DNA from: Nakazawaea peltata
Lineage: Eukaryota > Ascomycota > Pichiomycetes > Alaninales > Pachysolenaceae
NCBI GenBank assembly: GCA_001599355.1
Contig: BCGQ01000001.1
Coordinates: forward strand, 685,135 to 749,134
Length of the DNA: 64,000 nt
Direction of reading: 5' to 3'
Shown: one piece after another, positions 36,593-45,632 of the stretch
Numbering within the stretch: position 1 is the first letter of the stretch
How the letters are laid out: each line of letters opens with the position of its first letter
Translations under genes and position numbers: made by a program
The notes under the pieces: model-generated
Seen by the model: the letters and a program-made list of their open reading frames with translations, nothing else
Databases searched by the model: none
What the model was told of the DNA's origin: nothing

Positions 36593-37600
36593 ATGAGCAA
36601 AAGTAAAGTTTTATTGATTGGAGCTGGAGGTGTAGGTACCATTGCCGCGTATGCTTTGGAATATAAAGGGTTATCGGAGGTTACCGCCGTCATCAGATCC
36701 GACTACAAACAAGCCATGGAAACTGGTTACGATATCGAGTCTTGTGACTATGGTACCATCAAGGGATTCAAGCCATCTCATATTGTGGCAGACGTCGAGT
36801 CTCTGAAACTGCATGGACCATTCGATTACATCGTCGTAAGCACTAAGAATCAACCTGATATCTTCAAGGTTGAAGATTTGATCGAGCCAGTAGTTACAGA
36901 GAAGAGTTGTATTGTATTAGTCCAGAATGGGTTCGGAATTGAGACCGATATCTTTGCCAAATACCCAAACCATGTCGTCTTGAGTGGAGTTCAAATGATT
37001 TCCTCCACTTTGTACGATATGAAGGTTAGTCATGTGGGACCTGATTCGATCAGAATTGGATACTTTGATAATGGCTCGGACAAATCGGCTCAAGAGGCCG
37101 TTTGTAAGAAGTTTGTCGAGTTATATACCAATGACAAGAACGACTGTCTTTATGATGAAGATCCTAAGTTCACCAGATGGAGAAAATTGATCTACAACTC
37201 GACTTTGAACTCGGTATGTGCTATTACCAATTTGGATGTTGGAAGAGTTTCTGTTTTCCATGGAATTGATTCTATTATCAAGCCAGCTATGAGAGAAATC
37301 ATTCTGATTGCTAAGAGTGATGGTGTAGAGTTGGATGAAAGTATCATGGACTTCATGATCGACTCTGATGATGGTGTATGGTATGCTCCATCTATGTGTG
37401 TCGACTTGAGAAAGGGAAACTACATCGAGCACGAGGTTATCCTTGGAAATGCTTTGAAAGTCGCTGAACTGAACAAGGTTTCGGCTCCTATCTTGACCAC
37501 TTTGTATCATTTGTTGTCTTTGATTCAATACAAGACCAAGGAGACTAAAGGTGTCTTTACCTTGCCAGAGAAGAGACCAATGGAGAAATTCTACGTCTAG
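36593..37600 (+). CDS. Ketopantoate-reductase-family (PanE/ApbA) oxidoreductase
   Basis: 335 residues with an N-terminal Rossmann motif LLIGAGGVGTIAAYAL (residues 7-22) of the NADPH-binding ketopantoate reductase family. The linker has VVSTKNQPD and VQNGFGIE as in the family. The C-terminal helical domain holds the catalytic Lys in RWRKLIYNSTLNSVCAI (about 190-206) and the Asn that binds substrate. Yeasts carry several such paralogs besides the true pantothenate enzyme Pan5, many of unknown substrate. It lies between D-amino-acid oxidase and a C45 hydrolase, so a 2-oxo acid from amino-acid oxidation is a plausible substrate (inference). No targeting signal seen. Confidence 0.85.
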   Translation: MSKSKVLLIGAGGVGTIAAYALEYKGLSEVTAVIRSDYKQAMETGYDIESCDYGTIKGFKPSHIVADVESLKLHGPFDYIVVSTKNQPDIFKVEDLIEPVVTEKSCIVLVQNGFGIETDIFAKYPNHVVLSGVQMISSTLYDMKVSHVGPDSIRIGYFDNGSDKSAQEAVCKKFVELYTNDKNDCLYDEDPKFTRWRKLIYNSTLNSVCAITNLDVGRVSVFHGIDSIIKPAMREIILIAKSDGVELDESIMDFMIDSDDGVWYAPSMCVDLRKGNYIEHEVILGNALKVAELNKVSAPILTTLYHLLSLIQYKTKETKGVFTLPEKRPMEKFYV

Positions 37601-37633
37601 ATTTAGATGTCTATAATAACAGATTTATTAATT

Positions 37634-38716
37634 TTAATCAAAGAATAACTTGTATCTCTTTCCAGTAGAAGGTCTTCCCCAGATGAAGACAGCTTCTTGC
37701 TTGTGAACATTGGTGATAATGGCATCGATAGTGGTTCCCTCGGTGGAATTCTTAATATCTTCCTTTGCTGGTCTACAAATGGAGTAAGGAGCGTTTTCTT
37801 CGTCCGCCAATCTTGCAATGATGTTCTCGAACGATGGTTCTTCCTCCATGCCCAAGCATAACTCGTTGATTCTATCGTATCTGACGAAACTGTTATCTGA
37901 TGGGAAGTCTTTAACAAATTTCTTTTCAGCAACGATATGATTTGTATGTGTGACAACGTTCTTCTCATTTGGCATCAACTTGTTATAACCGATTGGAGTT
38001 GCCTCGATACTGTAATAAGCACCAGTCTTATCACCGACCATCATATTGGCACAACAGGCGATTCCAAACTTGTCGAGCTTTTCGGTGAACTCGTCCAAAT
38101 CGTTACTTTCCAACAATTTTCTCAAGACCAAATGAATTGGCAAATGGTTGATATCAAGAGCAGCAGTACGCAACAGGTTCAAGCACACAGCGACACCAGC
38201 ACTGTTGAACCCATGCTTGGCTACAATACCAGCTTCAGTAGCACAGATAAATCTAGGCTTTCCCTCTTGTTCAACGTCCAAGATAATAACTTGGTGCGTA
38301 ATACCCATGATCCAGTCCCAAGTTTGACCAACGAAGATCTCTCCAGTCTCGGAATTCTTGGTGGAAAGAGAGGTACACCCGTCAGAATAATTGGTCAATG
38401 CGATCTCCGATCTGACATTCAATGCCAAAATATCTTCAAAGGTGACACCAGCACCTTCGGCAATACCTTTGAATTCGTCAAGAATTTCTGGCCATACAGA
38501 TTTGATGTAAGGTAAGAAAGTCAATGCCTTGGCCTTAGACAGCTCCCAATCGATCTTGGCCATCTCATAGTAATAATGATGGTACAATTCGATGTTACTG
38601 AGGATCTCTTCCTTGGCTAATTTTCCATGAGTTAAGCCGATCTCATAATTAGTACCAGAGGCCTTGACATAAGTGACCTCGGTGTCATATAATTTGTGTG
38701 GAGTAGTTGGATCCAT
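37634..38716 (-). CDS. Peptidase C45 / acyl-CoA:6-APA acyltransferase-like hydrolase
   Basis: 360 residues from the ATG at 38716. The longer frame begins at a GTG. Family: N-terminal-nucleophile proteins related to Penicillium isopenicillin-N acyltransferase, which cut themselves at Gly-Cys so that Cys becomes the nucleophile. Here the site is DG|CTSL with Cys114, giving predicted chains of 113 and 247 residues. Other family marks are SEIALTNY before the site, GQTWDW (near 131) and HTNH near 282. Most fungal members are not penicillin enzymes and probably act on N-acyl or peptide-like amides; substrate unknown. Several GATA sites lie just upstream, suggesting nitrogen control. Its stop lies 33 bp from the PanE-like stop. 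Confidence 0.87.
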   Translation of the reverse strand: MDPTTPHKLYDTEVTYVKASGTNYEIGLTHGKLAKEEILSNIELYHHYYYEMAKIDWELSKAKALTFLPYIKSVWPEILDEFKGIAEGAGVTFEDILALNVRSEIALTNYSDGCTSLSTKNSETGEIFVGQTWDWIMGITHQVIILDVEQEGKPRFICATEAGIVAKHGFNSAGVAVCLNLLRTAALDINHLPIHLVLRKLLESNDLDEFTEKLDKFGIACCANMMVGDKTGAYYSIEATPIGYNKLMPNEKNVVTHTNHIVAEKKFVKDFPSDNSFVRYDRINELCLGMEEEPSFENIIARLADEENAPYSICRPAKEDIKNSTEGTTIDAIITNVHKQEAVFIWGRPSTGKRYKLFFD

Positions 38717-38800
38717 TTTGATTAGGTAAAGAAATTCAGAGTTCTCGCTCAACAATGCTACCGACCACCCTGTTCTATAAATAAGAAACCCCCAAAATCT

Positions 38801-38904
38801 CTTATCGGCGATCGGCAAAAATGTCACATTCTTCCGCGCGATAACCTTAAATCGGCAGAGTTTATCAGTGAAATAGGGGTAGGAAGTAGGGGTGACATGA
38901 TAAG
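38801..38904 (-). promoter_or_regulatory. GATA-site cluster before the C45 hydrolase
   Basis: CTTATC at 38801-38806 (GATAAG on the gene's strand), GATAA at 38840-38844, TTATC at 38872-38876 and GATAAG at 38899-38904, all within 104 bp and 85-190 bp upstream of the start. The full gap to EMC2 is 520 bp; the EMC2 side shows four GCATTTTATTAAT/GCGTTTTATTAAT-like copies near 39058-39162. Confidence 0.6.
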
Positions 38905-39236
38905 GGTATGCATGTAGATAGCCTAAGTAATAATAGGCATGGTAACACAGATAGTCAAGGAAGGGGTCATTGTGATGTGGACTGTCACGTGAATTGTCAG
39001 GTGAATTGTCCTTGGACTCGAGCTCGAACTCGACCTTTTAGCATACTGATCTTGCTGAGCATTTTATTAATACTTGTTTATAACTACTTGAGCATTTTAT
39101 TAATATTCACATTTATTCGTCTCTATTTTATTATTAGTCTCGTTTGAGCGTTTTATTAATATTTCCCACCTCCCTCCAACAACCAACTGAAGAAACGATT
39201 TAGCGCCGATCTATCCACCTCATCTTCATAACATAA

Positions 39237-40118
39237 ATGGTCGTCCCAACTGATATCAAGTCCAGATTGTTGGAATTACACAATTCTGGTAAATATGCGA
39301 CTCTGACTGCTCCCCAATTGGATGAGCATTATGAAACGTGCCACCTGTTCATGTCGTCCCAATCATCAGCTAGCGAGTCTGAATATTGTCAGTTATTAGA
39401 ATTGCAATTTTACTTGCTGGTTCAAACGGGCCATGATATAGAACTGTACGGAGTGTTACAGAAGTTACAAGACAAGTTCGACGTCAATAAAAGTGAAAGA
39501 TTGGCTGTATTAAAGAGTGTATATATGGAGATCACTGAAGGGCCCAAAGCTCTGTTGAAATTTTTGGAAGATTTTCAAAAGCAATTGGTGGACCGGACTC
39601 AAGTATTATTGCAAGTGAGGAAGAGGGTCCTTGTATTGGAGAAGCAAATCGGAACTCTTAAACAGGATGATTATATAAGAAGGTTAATCAATTACCTTGA
39701 GATACAACCTTTGGATACTTCGTGTTGGTTGGAATTATCAAATAGCTACTACAATATTGGAGATCTCGATAAGGCCATGTATTGTCTCCATGAGATCTTG
39801 TTATTGCAGCCTTTTGCTTATAACATATGTGCGAAGATTGGGGAACTCCATTATATCCAATGTAAATCGCCCCACAGCAGTAAACAGGTGGTGGAAGAAT
39901 CCAAAGATCTCGGAATCAAGTATTTCTCCCGTTCTGTTGAATTATGCTCTAATTATATTCGTGGATGGTATGGATTATACAAGATCACATCGCTTGGAAA
40001 GAGTGGTAATAAAGAAACCCAGCTCAATGAGCTTGCATTGAAAAAATTACAACTTTTCAAATCAACCGAACAATCCACCAACGATGAAATAACCACTTTC
40101 TTATCTAGTCTCACATAA
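39237..40118 (+). CDS. EMC2: ER membrane complex subunit Emc2
   Basis: Cytosolic TPR-like subunit of the ER membrane protein complex, which inserts tail-anchored and multi-pass proteins. 293 residues of helical repeats. The block NYLEIQPLDTSCWLELSNSYYNIGDLDKAMYCLHEILLLQPF (about 142-183, broken here by ordinary variation) is the recognisable TPR core. GIKYFSRSVELCSNYIRGWYGL follows. The length is close to the 292 residues in baker's yeast. The ORF runs 8 bp into the end of STE18 on the other strand. Confidence 0.88.
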   Translation: MVVPTDIKSRLLELHNSGKYATLTAPQLDEHYETCHLFMSSQSSASESEYCQLLELQFYLLVQTGHDIELYGVLQKLQDKFDVNKSERLAVLKSVYMEITEGPKALLKFLEDFQKQLVDRTQVLLQVRKRVLVLEKQIGTLKQDDYIRRLINYLEIQPLDTSCWLELSNSYYNIGDLDKAMYCLHEILLLQPFAYNICAKIGELHYIQCKSPHSSKQVVEESKDLGIKYFSRSVELCSNYIRGWYGLYKITSLGKSGNKETQLNELALKKLQLFKSTEQSTNDEITTFLSSLT

Positions 40119-40437
40119 TAATGCAACATCCAGCTTCAGTCTGAGTAGTCTTACCTCGCCCATGCATCAGTTGGTACTTTTTGAACTGATTTTCCTCCAC
40201 TGTTGACTGTCCCCATAGAGAAGGAATAAGGTAATCTCTATGTGTCTGTGTATACTCTATAATATTCAAAGATCTACTGGATGCGTATATCCGTTCTTTA
40301 TCTAACTCGAGCTTGAGAAGCCTGACCTGCTCTAAATTTCTTTTCAATTTCAATTCCATGAATTTTAGGACCATTGCTTGTTGTTTGGGTGAGATTTCGG
40401 TGCCATTTCCGTTGATTGAGTTTATAGAGCCGTTCAT
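40111..40437 (-). CDS. STE18: Heterotrimeric G-protein gamma subunit (Ste18)
   Basis: Pheromone-pathway G-gamma subunit, 108 residues from the ATG at 40437; the longer frame starts at TTG. The core LKLKRNLEQVRLLKLELDKE, then RIYASSRSLNIIEYT and LIPSLWG, matches Ste18. The C terminus CCIIM is a CaaX box (CIIM, farnesylated) with a preceding Cys for palmitoylation, as in baker's yeast CCTLM. It pairs with Ste4. The last 8 bp overlap the end of EMC2. The gene is small but its ends and core are clear. I found no pheromone response element upstream. Confidence 0.92.
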   Translation of the reverse strand: MNGSINSINGNGTEISPKQQAMVLKFMELKLKRNLEQVRLLKLELDKERIYASSRSLNIIEYTQTHRDYLIPSLWGQSTVEENQFKKYQLMHGRGKTTQTEAGCCIIM

Positions 40438-41937
40438 TGTCTGTGGGTGAGTCAACCTGGAATGGGACCTCCTTGGGGAGGTTATATAATTTGAGAGTTA
40501 GCCCCAAAAAGGGGATGTTGGGATTTCGTAAATCGTGAGCGGGTTAGAGAAGGAAGGGAAGTGAAGGGAGTGGAAAGAAAGCAGGGTAAGGGAGTGGAGT
40601 AGAGCAGGAGAGGAATGAAATGGAGTAGGTTGATCTGACAGTGGGAGGAGGAGGAATTGACTGGGCTCATCAAATATTTCCCTAGATCAATTGTATCTGT
40701 AAAGATATAAAATATATTAAATATTGTTAATTTTGAGGAGCAGAAAAGAAGAGAACAAAGACAAGACAATAGAGAATAAGCTCTGTACATAACTATTTTG
40801 AACTGGTTCCCGTATAAGAGTAACTAGATTACAGAAATAGAAGACTATAGCAGTAGAATTCAGTGTAGCTTGATGTGTTATCTACCACATTTCACCATCA
40901 AACCATGGTTGCCAACATTATTTGATCAAAGGTACACGACCAATGATTGGGCATATGTAAGATATTAAACGGTCACAGAACAAAGGAAATAAGAAAGGGA
41001 GAGAGTAAAAAATGACGTAATTGTGTGAAAAAGTCTAGATCATTTTGGGGAGGGTAGTGGAGAAAGCTTGCACGAGACATAGAGGGTAGCTGTAAGGAAG
41101 TTGAAGATTGAAATTTAGTTGTTTTGAAGACTTTGCATTTGCATGATATGATCCTATTGAAGTGAGGAAGCACAGAACTGTTGGGCCGACCGGTGCTCCG
41201 TAACTCACCTTTATCAACACTGCCTCAACCTTAAATGTATAGTCGCGCGGTTCAGTGAGAGACACGCGCGCGCATAGAGACAAAAACAAACAAATTGGAC
41301 GAAAATATTAGGAGCGGATGGGGGCGAGAAGCGAAAAAGTGTCAAAATTGAGCGTTTTCGAGGAGCGACGCCCCTCTGATTGAAGGCTAGGAAATTAAGA
41401 AGGGGTAGAGCGGGAGGGGTAGCGAGGGATAGTGAGGGATGGTGAGGGGGATACCGAAGGGGAGCAAGATAATCTCTACCTATTGCTCCACAATTCGGCT
41501 TAACAATAAACAAAGACAAAACTCAACTGCCTTGCTGTGCCTTCACAGCAACTCTTCTCTACAATTGCGGGCATTCATTAACAATAAAACTATCTAGAAA
41601 TTCCAGAAGCCTTACATAATAAGGTTTGAGTAGTAAGAGTAGACACGTAAGAGAGTGTGGTTATAAGGAGGAGTCAGAGTCCTCTTGGTTCCTCTTGTCT
41701 CTGAGTTGCTCAATATCTGTTTCCAACTTCTGTTTCTCTCTCCCTTTCCTACTTCTGTTCTCCCCTCTCTCACCCCCCTCTACTCCTTCTCTCTTCTAAT
41801 TCTCCCCCCTTCGTCCCTTCCCCATACTTTCCTTACCAACCCGAGGAAAACTAAGCTGAAAAAAGAAACTCGAATTGGAATTTGCCTGAGCGCTCCCGCC
41901 CAACTTTTTCCCTCAAACGTTTGACAAAATCTCCCTG
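40438..41937. promoter_or_regulatory. Divergent promoter: STE18 / JSN1
   Basis: 1.5 kb with no supportable gene. G-rich direct repeats lie at about 41400-41465 (units of GAGGGATAGTGAGGGATGGT type). A CG alternation (ACGCGCGCGC, 41264-41273) is unusual for this AT-rich genome. A long C/T-rich leader (41690-41830) precedes the JSN1 start. Confidence 0.5.
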
Positions 41938-44781
41938 ATGACTAGTGAAGCAATCCCGGCGGTTAAGATTCAACGGGAGTATATAGCCAACTACGAGCCA
42001 ACGAAACCACGTCTTGAATCGTGTGGAGGTTTTGAATTCGAATACGTGAAATCGGACTTCACATCTAATCTTCCCACCTTCACTACCACACGATTGCTCA
42101 GCCCCTTGACAATGAACAACGGGTCTAATATGAGGCCGATGTCTTTGGATTTCACTCCTTTGGATTTCCAAGACACGGCGCCGCCTTCAGTTCCTCATTC
42201 GTTATCCACGACTCCACCATCTTCGGGACCACTGCTGCAGTTAGGCATGAGAAATAGACACCGTGCTGGCACTTTGCCCTCCAGATTCCAACATGCTACC
42301 AATAATTCGACCAATTTTCTTGTTCCTACTGCTTCTGCAACCAATTCATTGAGTCCCTCGATGACATCTTCGGATCTGACTTCTCAGAGTAGACTCAGAT
42401 CCAACTCGTTCCAAAGTTCTATATGGAATGATCTGCCATTATCGGTTTCTCCTCAAATATATCCAATGAATTCTGGAAATTCATCTAACCCTGCAATAAT
42501 CACACCGGAATTCCCTCATACTACACCGCCACCACTCTCTATGATGAGTGATACCTCCATGCTTCCACCACCACTGCTGCCGTTACAGCCGGGGAATGGA
42601 ATTTCACATAGCCCTCATCTTGGGGATCAATTCTTGAGGAATAGTAATAGGGCTAGGTCTTTATCAGGTAGTAATCCTTATGTGAGTGGACATATGAGTA
42701 TTCCTGAGGGGATTGATGAGCTGTATTTGTATGTTCCTCAATATGGGTATCAGTCGGGTCAGCCACTTCAACAGCCACTTCAACAACAGCAGCCTCAGTC
42801 TCAGCCACAGTCCCAGCCTCAGTCTCAGCCACATCTCCCCTTCAACTCAGAACGCCCAAGAGCTCAAACTTACACAACAGGTATCAACCCACCCTTTGCT
42901 CCACAACCTCTCCTCATTGATGACATCCCTCTGTCAAGAGTGAATTTCATCTCCAGCTTCCAGGACTCCACTTTAGTGGCCTCAGACACCGTAGTCTTAG
43001 CCAATCTTCCAAGTAATGGCTTCCTGACTCTGTACAATCTCTTCAAATTGTTGAGTAAGTACGGTTATATCAGTCTGGTGCGTGTATTGGTTTGTTCGAA
43101 TGACGATTTGATCAGTTTGGTCACTTTCCTGAACGTTGATAGCGCGATTGGATGTAAACTGGGCTTGAGTCATAGTGAATTATTACCAGGCTGGAGTTGT
43201 ATTGCGGGATTTGCCAAGATCCTTGAGCAACAGCAAGCTTCTCCTCCAATTGATGAGCAACAAAGACCTCAATCTCAACCAAAATCTCAACAATCTCCTA
43301 GTATTTTGTTCCCTGATGTGTCTTTTGCCGAGAATATCCACGTATTCAAGCAATGTTTGTCCAACTTCTACCCAGAACTCTCGCAAGACGAGATCGCTTA
43401 CACAAATCATCTTATTTCTGGGGCCTTGAAGTATAAAGCAGAGGTTGGATTTGGTCCATTGCCAGAGCCAAGTCTAATGAGAGAGTTTGACTCACCAAAA
43501 TTGCGTGAAATCCGTAAAGATATCGAGAACAACAAGCTTTCCCAACTTGAAGTTGAACAATTGCTGTTACTGATGCTCAACGAGATCCCCGAATTAGCAA
43601 GTGATTACTTGGGGAACACAATTGTCCAGAAATTATTCGAGGTCAGCTCTGCTCCTATTAGAGATATCATGTTGGTGAAATTGTCTCCATACTTGGCTCA
43701 AATGGGTATTCATAAGAACGGGACTTGGGCTCTGCAAAAGTTGATGATGACTGCGACCACGATAAGAGAACGCCAGATAATCAGCGAGTCCATCAAACCG
43801 TACTGTAGTAGTTTATTCAACGATCAATTTGGAAACTATGTCTTGCAGCGTATCTTGAGATATGGAAGCCCTTTCAATGACTTCATTTTCGAGCTGATTT
43901 TGCTGGATTTCTTGGAGATATCAAAGGGCAGATTCGGTGCCAGAGCTATCCGAGCATGTCTTGAAAGTTCTGACATTTCTAAAGAACAAATGGCTGTGAT
44001 TTCAAGTGCTATAATTGCCAATTGTAATAGCTTACTGACGAATGCCAATGGATCTCTTTTGGTGACCTGGTTTTTAGATACTTGTCCGTTCAATAATCGT
44101 CATTTGGCTTTATTACCACAAGTATCTCCTAACCTTTTGACTCTTTGTACTCATAAGTTGGGATCATTGACGATATTGAAGATGTTGAATCACAGGAACG
44201 ATCTGGGACTGAGAGATATTTTATTGAAACAAATCTTTGGTGAAGATATCTTGTTAGATACCCAGCCATTGAAGAGTACGAAATTGTTGAATGACATTTT
44301 GAATGATAATGTAAATGGGGTCACTTTCATTTATAAGACATTATCTATACCTTTATTAGACAGTAAATTAAGACAACGGATTATACAGCTGGTTAGAGTG
44401 GCATTGATCGACTTGAATGTGTCGTCTTATCAAGGTTATAAGAGGATATTGGAGGAAGTTGGGTTAAGAGGTAACAGTCAAGCAATGACTGGGAAAAGAA
44501 ATGGATATTTCCAACCTCAACCACATACATTTTTCAGTATGGATCAATTTTATCAGCAACAATCACAAGCACAATCACAAGGAGAACAGATGTATCAAAC
44601 GAATCTGATGACAGAGGTTAAGCCGGACGCACAGAAGCAGTATCAGCAACAGCAGCAACAGCAAATGATGCAAAATGACGTGTTAATGCAATTGGAACAA
44701 TTGTCTTTAGCATCGCTGCTGAGGGGATATTCTGATTCTCCAATCAATGGACAGACTGCACATGCCGCTTCGTTTTTATAG
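41938..44781 (+). CDS. JSN1: Pumilio-family RNA-binding protein (Jsn1/Puf2-like)
   Basis: 947 residues. N-terminal half is disordered with RxRAGTLPS (RHRAGTLPSRF, 107-117), RARSLSG and RPRAQTYTTG, phospho-site motifs seen in Jsn1/Puf2. A Gln-rich stretch occupies about 277-300. An RRM-like domain follows (about 340-420, DTVVLANLPSNGFLTLYNLF). The PUF repeats run about 520-850, with SDYLGNTIVQKLFE, KNGTWALQKLM and NDQFGNYVLQRIL. The RRM-plus-PUF order is specific to the yeast Puf1/Puf2 type, which binds mRNAs of membrane proteins. A second Gln-rich tail ends the protein. JSN1 versus PUF2 is not separable here. Confidence 0.9.
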   Translation: MTSEAIPAVKIQREYIANYEPTKPRLESCGGFEFEYVKSDFTSNLPTFTTTRLLSPLTMNNGSNMRPMSLDFTPLDFQDTAPPSVPHSLSTTPPSSGPLLQLGMRNRHRAGTLPSRFQHATNNSTNFLVPTASATNSLSPSMTSSDLTSQSRLRSNSFQSSIWNDLPLSVSPQIYPMNSGNSSNPAIITPEFPHTTPPPLSMMSDTSMLPPPLLPLQPGNGISHSPHLGDQFLRNSNRARSLSGSNPYVSGHMSIPEGIDELYLYVPQYGYQSGQPLQQPLQQQQPQSQPQSQPQSQPHLPFNSERPRAQTYTTGINPPFAPQPLLIDDIPLSRVNFISSFQDSTLVASDTVVLANLPSNGFLTLYNLFKLLSKYGYISLVRVLVCSNDDLISLVTFLNVDSAIGCKLGLSHSELLPGWSCIAGFAKILEQQQASPPIDEQQRPQSQPKSQQSPSILFPDVSFAENIHVFKQCLSNFYPELSQDEIAYTNHLISGALKYKAEVGFGPLPEPSLMREFDSPKLREIRKDIENNKLSQLEVEQLLLLMLNEIPELASDYLGNTIVQKLFEVSSAPIRDIMLVKLSPYLAQMGIHKNGTWALQKLMMTATTIRERQIISESIKPYCSSLFNDQFGNYVLQRILRYGSPFNDFIFELILLDFLEISKGRFGARAIRACLESSDISKEQMAVISSAIIANCNSLLTNANGSLLVTWFLDTCPFNNRHLALLPQVSPNLLTLCTHKLGSLTILKMLNHRNDLGLRDILLKQIFGEDILLDTQPLKSTKLLNDILNDNVNGVTFIYKTLSIPLLDSKLRQRIIQLVRVALIDLNVSSYQGYKRILEEVGLRGNSQAMTGKRNGYFQPQPHTFFSMDQFYQQQSQAQSQGEQMYQTNLMTEVKPDAQKQYQQQQQQQMMQNDVLMQLEQLSLASLLRGYSDSPINGQTAHAASFL

Positions 44782-45632
44782 GCATAGTATATAGTAATAG
44801 TAAGGTGTTAGTGGGAGAGAGTAGTGGAGAGAGTAGAACTGGTGGATTAGTGTATTAGTGGAGGTAGTAATAAAGAGGTGGAGTAGAGACGAGTAGAGGA
44901 GAATGAGAGTAACACTTGGTGTAATGATGTACCTTCGATTTTGCAATCCTGCGCGTGAGGGCAGATTTCATCAATTTAGTAAGTAAATAATAAATAAAAG
45001 ACCGAGTAAGAACAAGCCTTCTGTTTCACAATTTCTGGACGGAGCTCACTGAAATTATAAGTAAGTCATATGACTATTTTCTGTCTCCTCTATCTCACTT
45101 GTCTAATCAGTTCATCCCGTTATCTATTTCCTCATTCATTTGCTTATCCATTTGCTCATCCTTCTGCTCCCTCTACTCCCTCTTCTACTGCCCTACCTCA
45201 AATCAGATCTGCCCTTGCTTGTTCTGCTTTTGCTTGTTCTGCTTTTGCTTATTCTGCCCCTACGTATTCTGCCCTTGCTTGTTCTGCTACGCGCTACCTG
45301 TTCCTCTATTTTGTCCTTGTCCTTCTCTCTTTCTGTCTTTCTTCCTTTCTATCCTGCCTTCTTTGCCCTCTGCCCCGCGCTATCTGCCCTTAAAAATCAT
45401 CACAAACCCAAAAACATTTCTATTACCAATCACAACGGATAGAGACTGATCAATTGGTGGATCGGGATACCAAACGCTCTCAATCTTAGAGAAGCACATC
45501 AATACACACATAGCACAGTGCACAGTGCACAGCACACAACACATAGCACACACAGAATACACAGCACCTAACTTACACCGCACAGTAAACATCACACACC
45601 ACACACACACAACCCTCCGATTCAACTCCACC
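44782..45632. promoter_or_regulatory. GRR1 upstream region and leader
   Basis: 851 bp. It holds five units of a 15-bp repeat (45215-45289) inside a long C/T-rich tract and a CA/CAC-rich stretch (about 45500-45610) directly before the start. Open frames here (from 45070 onward) come from the repeat and base bias. No gene is supported. Confidence 0.5.
45215..45289 (+). repeat. 15-bp tandem repeat, five units
   Basis: Units start at 45215, 45230, 45245, 45260 and 45275. Units 1 and 2 are identical (TTGCTTGTTCTGCTT); unit 5 differs at one base; units 3 and 4 are more diverged. It lies about 350-420 bp before the GRR1 start. Confidence 0.9.

Noticed and set aside
34809-38716. A beta-lactam pathway, suggested by D-amino-acid oxidase next to an isopenicillin-N acyltransferase-like protein
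   Set aside because: No ACV synthetase or isopenicillin-N synthase is present, and most fungal C45 members are not penicillin enzymes. Nitrogen scavenging explains the set better.
45070-45449. Overlapping open frames in three phases upstream of GRR1
   Set aside because: All three phases stay open because of the 15-bp repeat and C/T bias. The products are low-complexity Cys/Leu/Ser text.
45525-45632. Longer N terminus for GRR1
   Set aside because: The added residues come from a CA-rich leader. The internal ATG at 45633 has an ideal context and fits the family.
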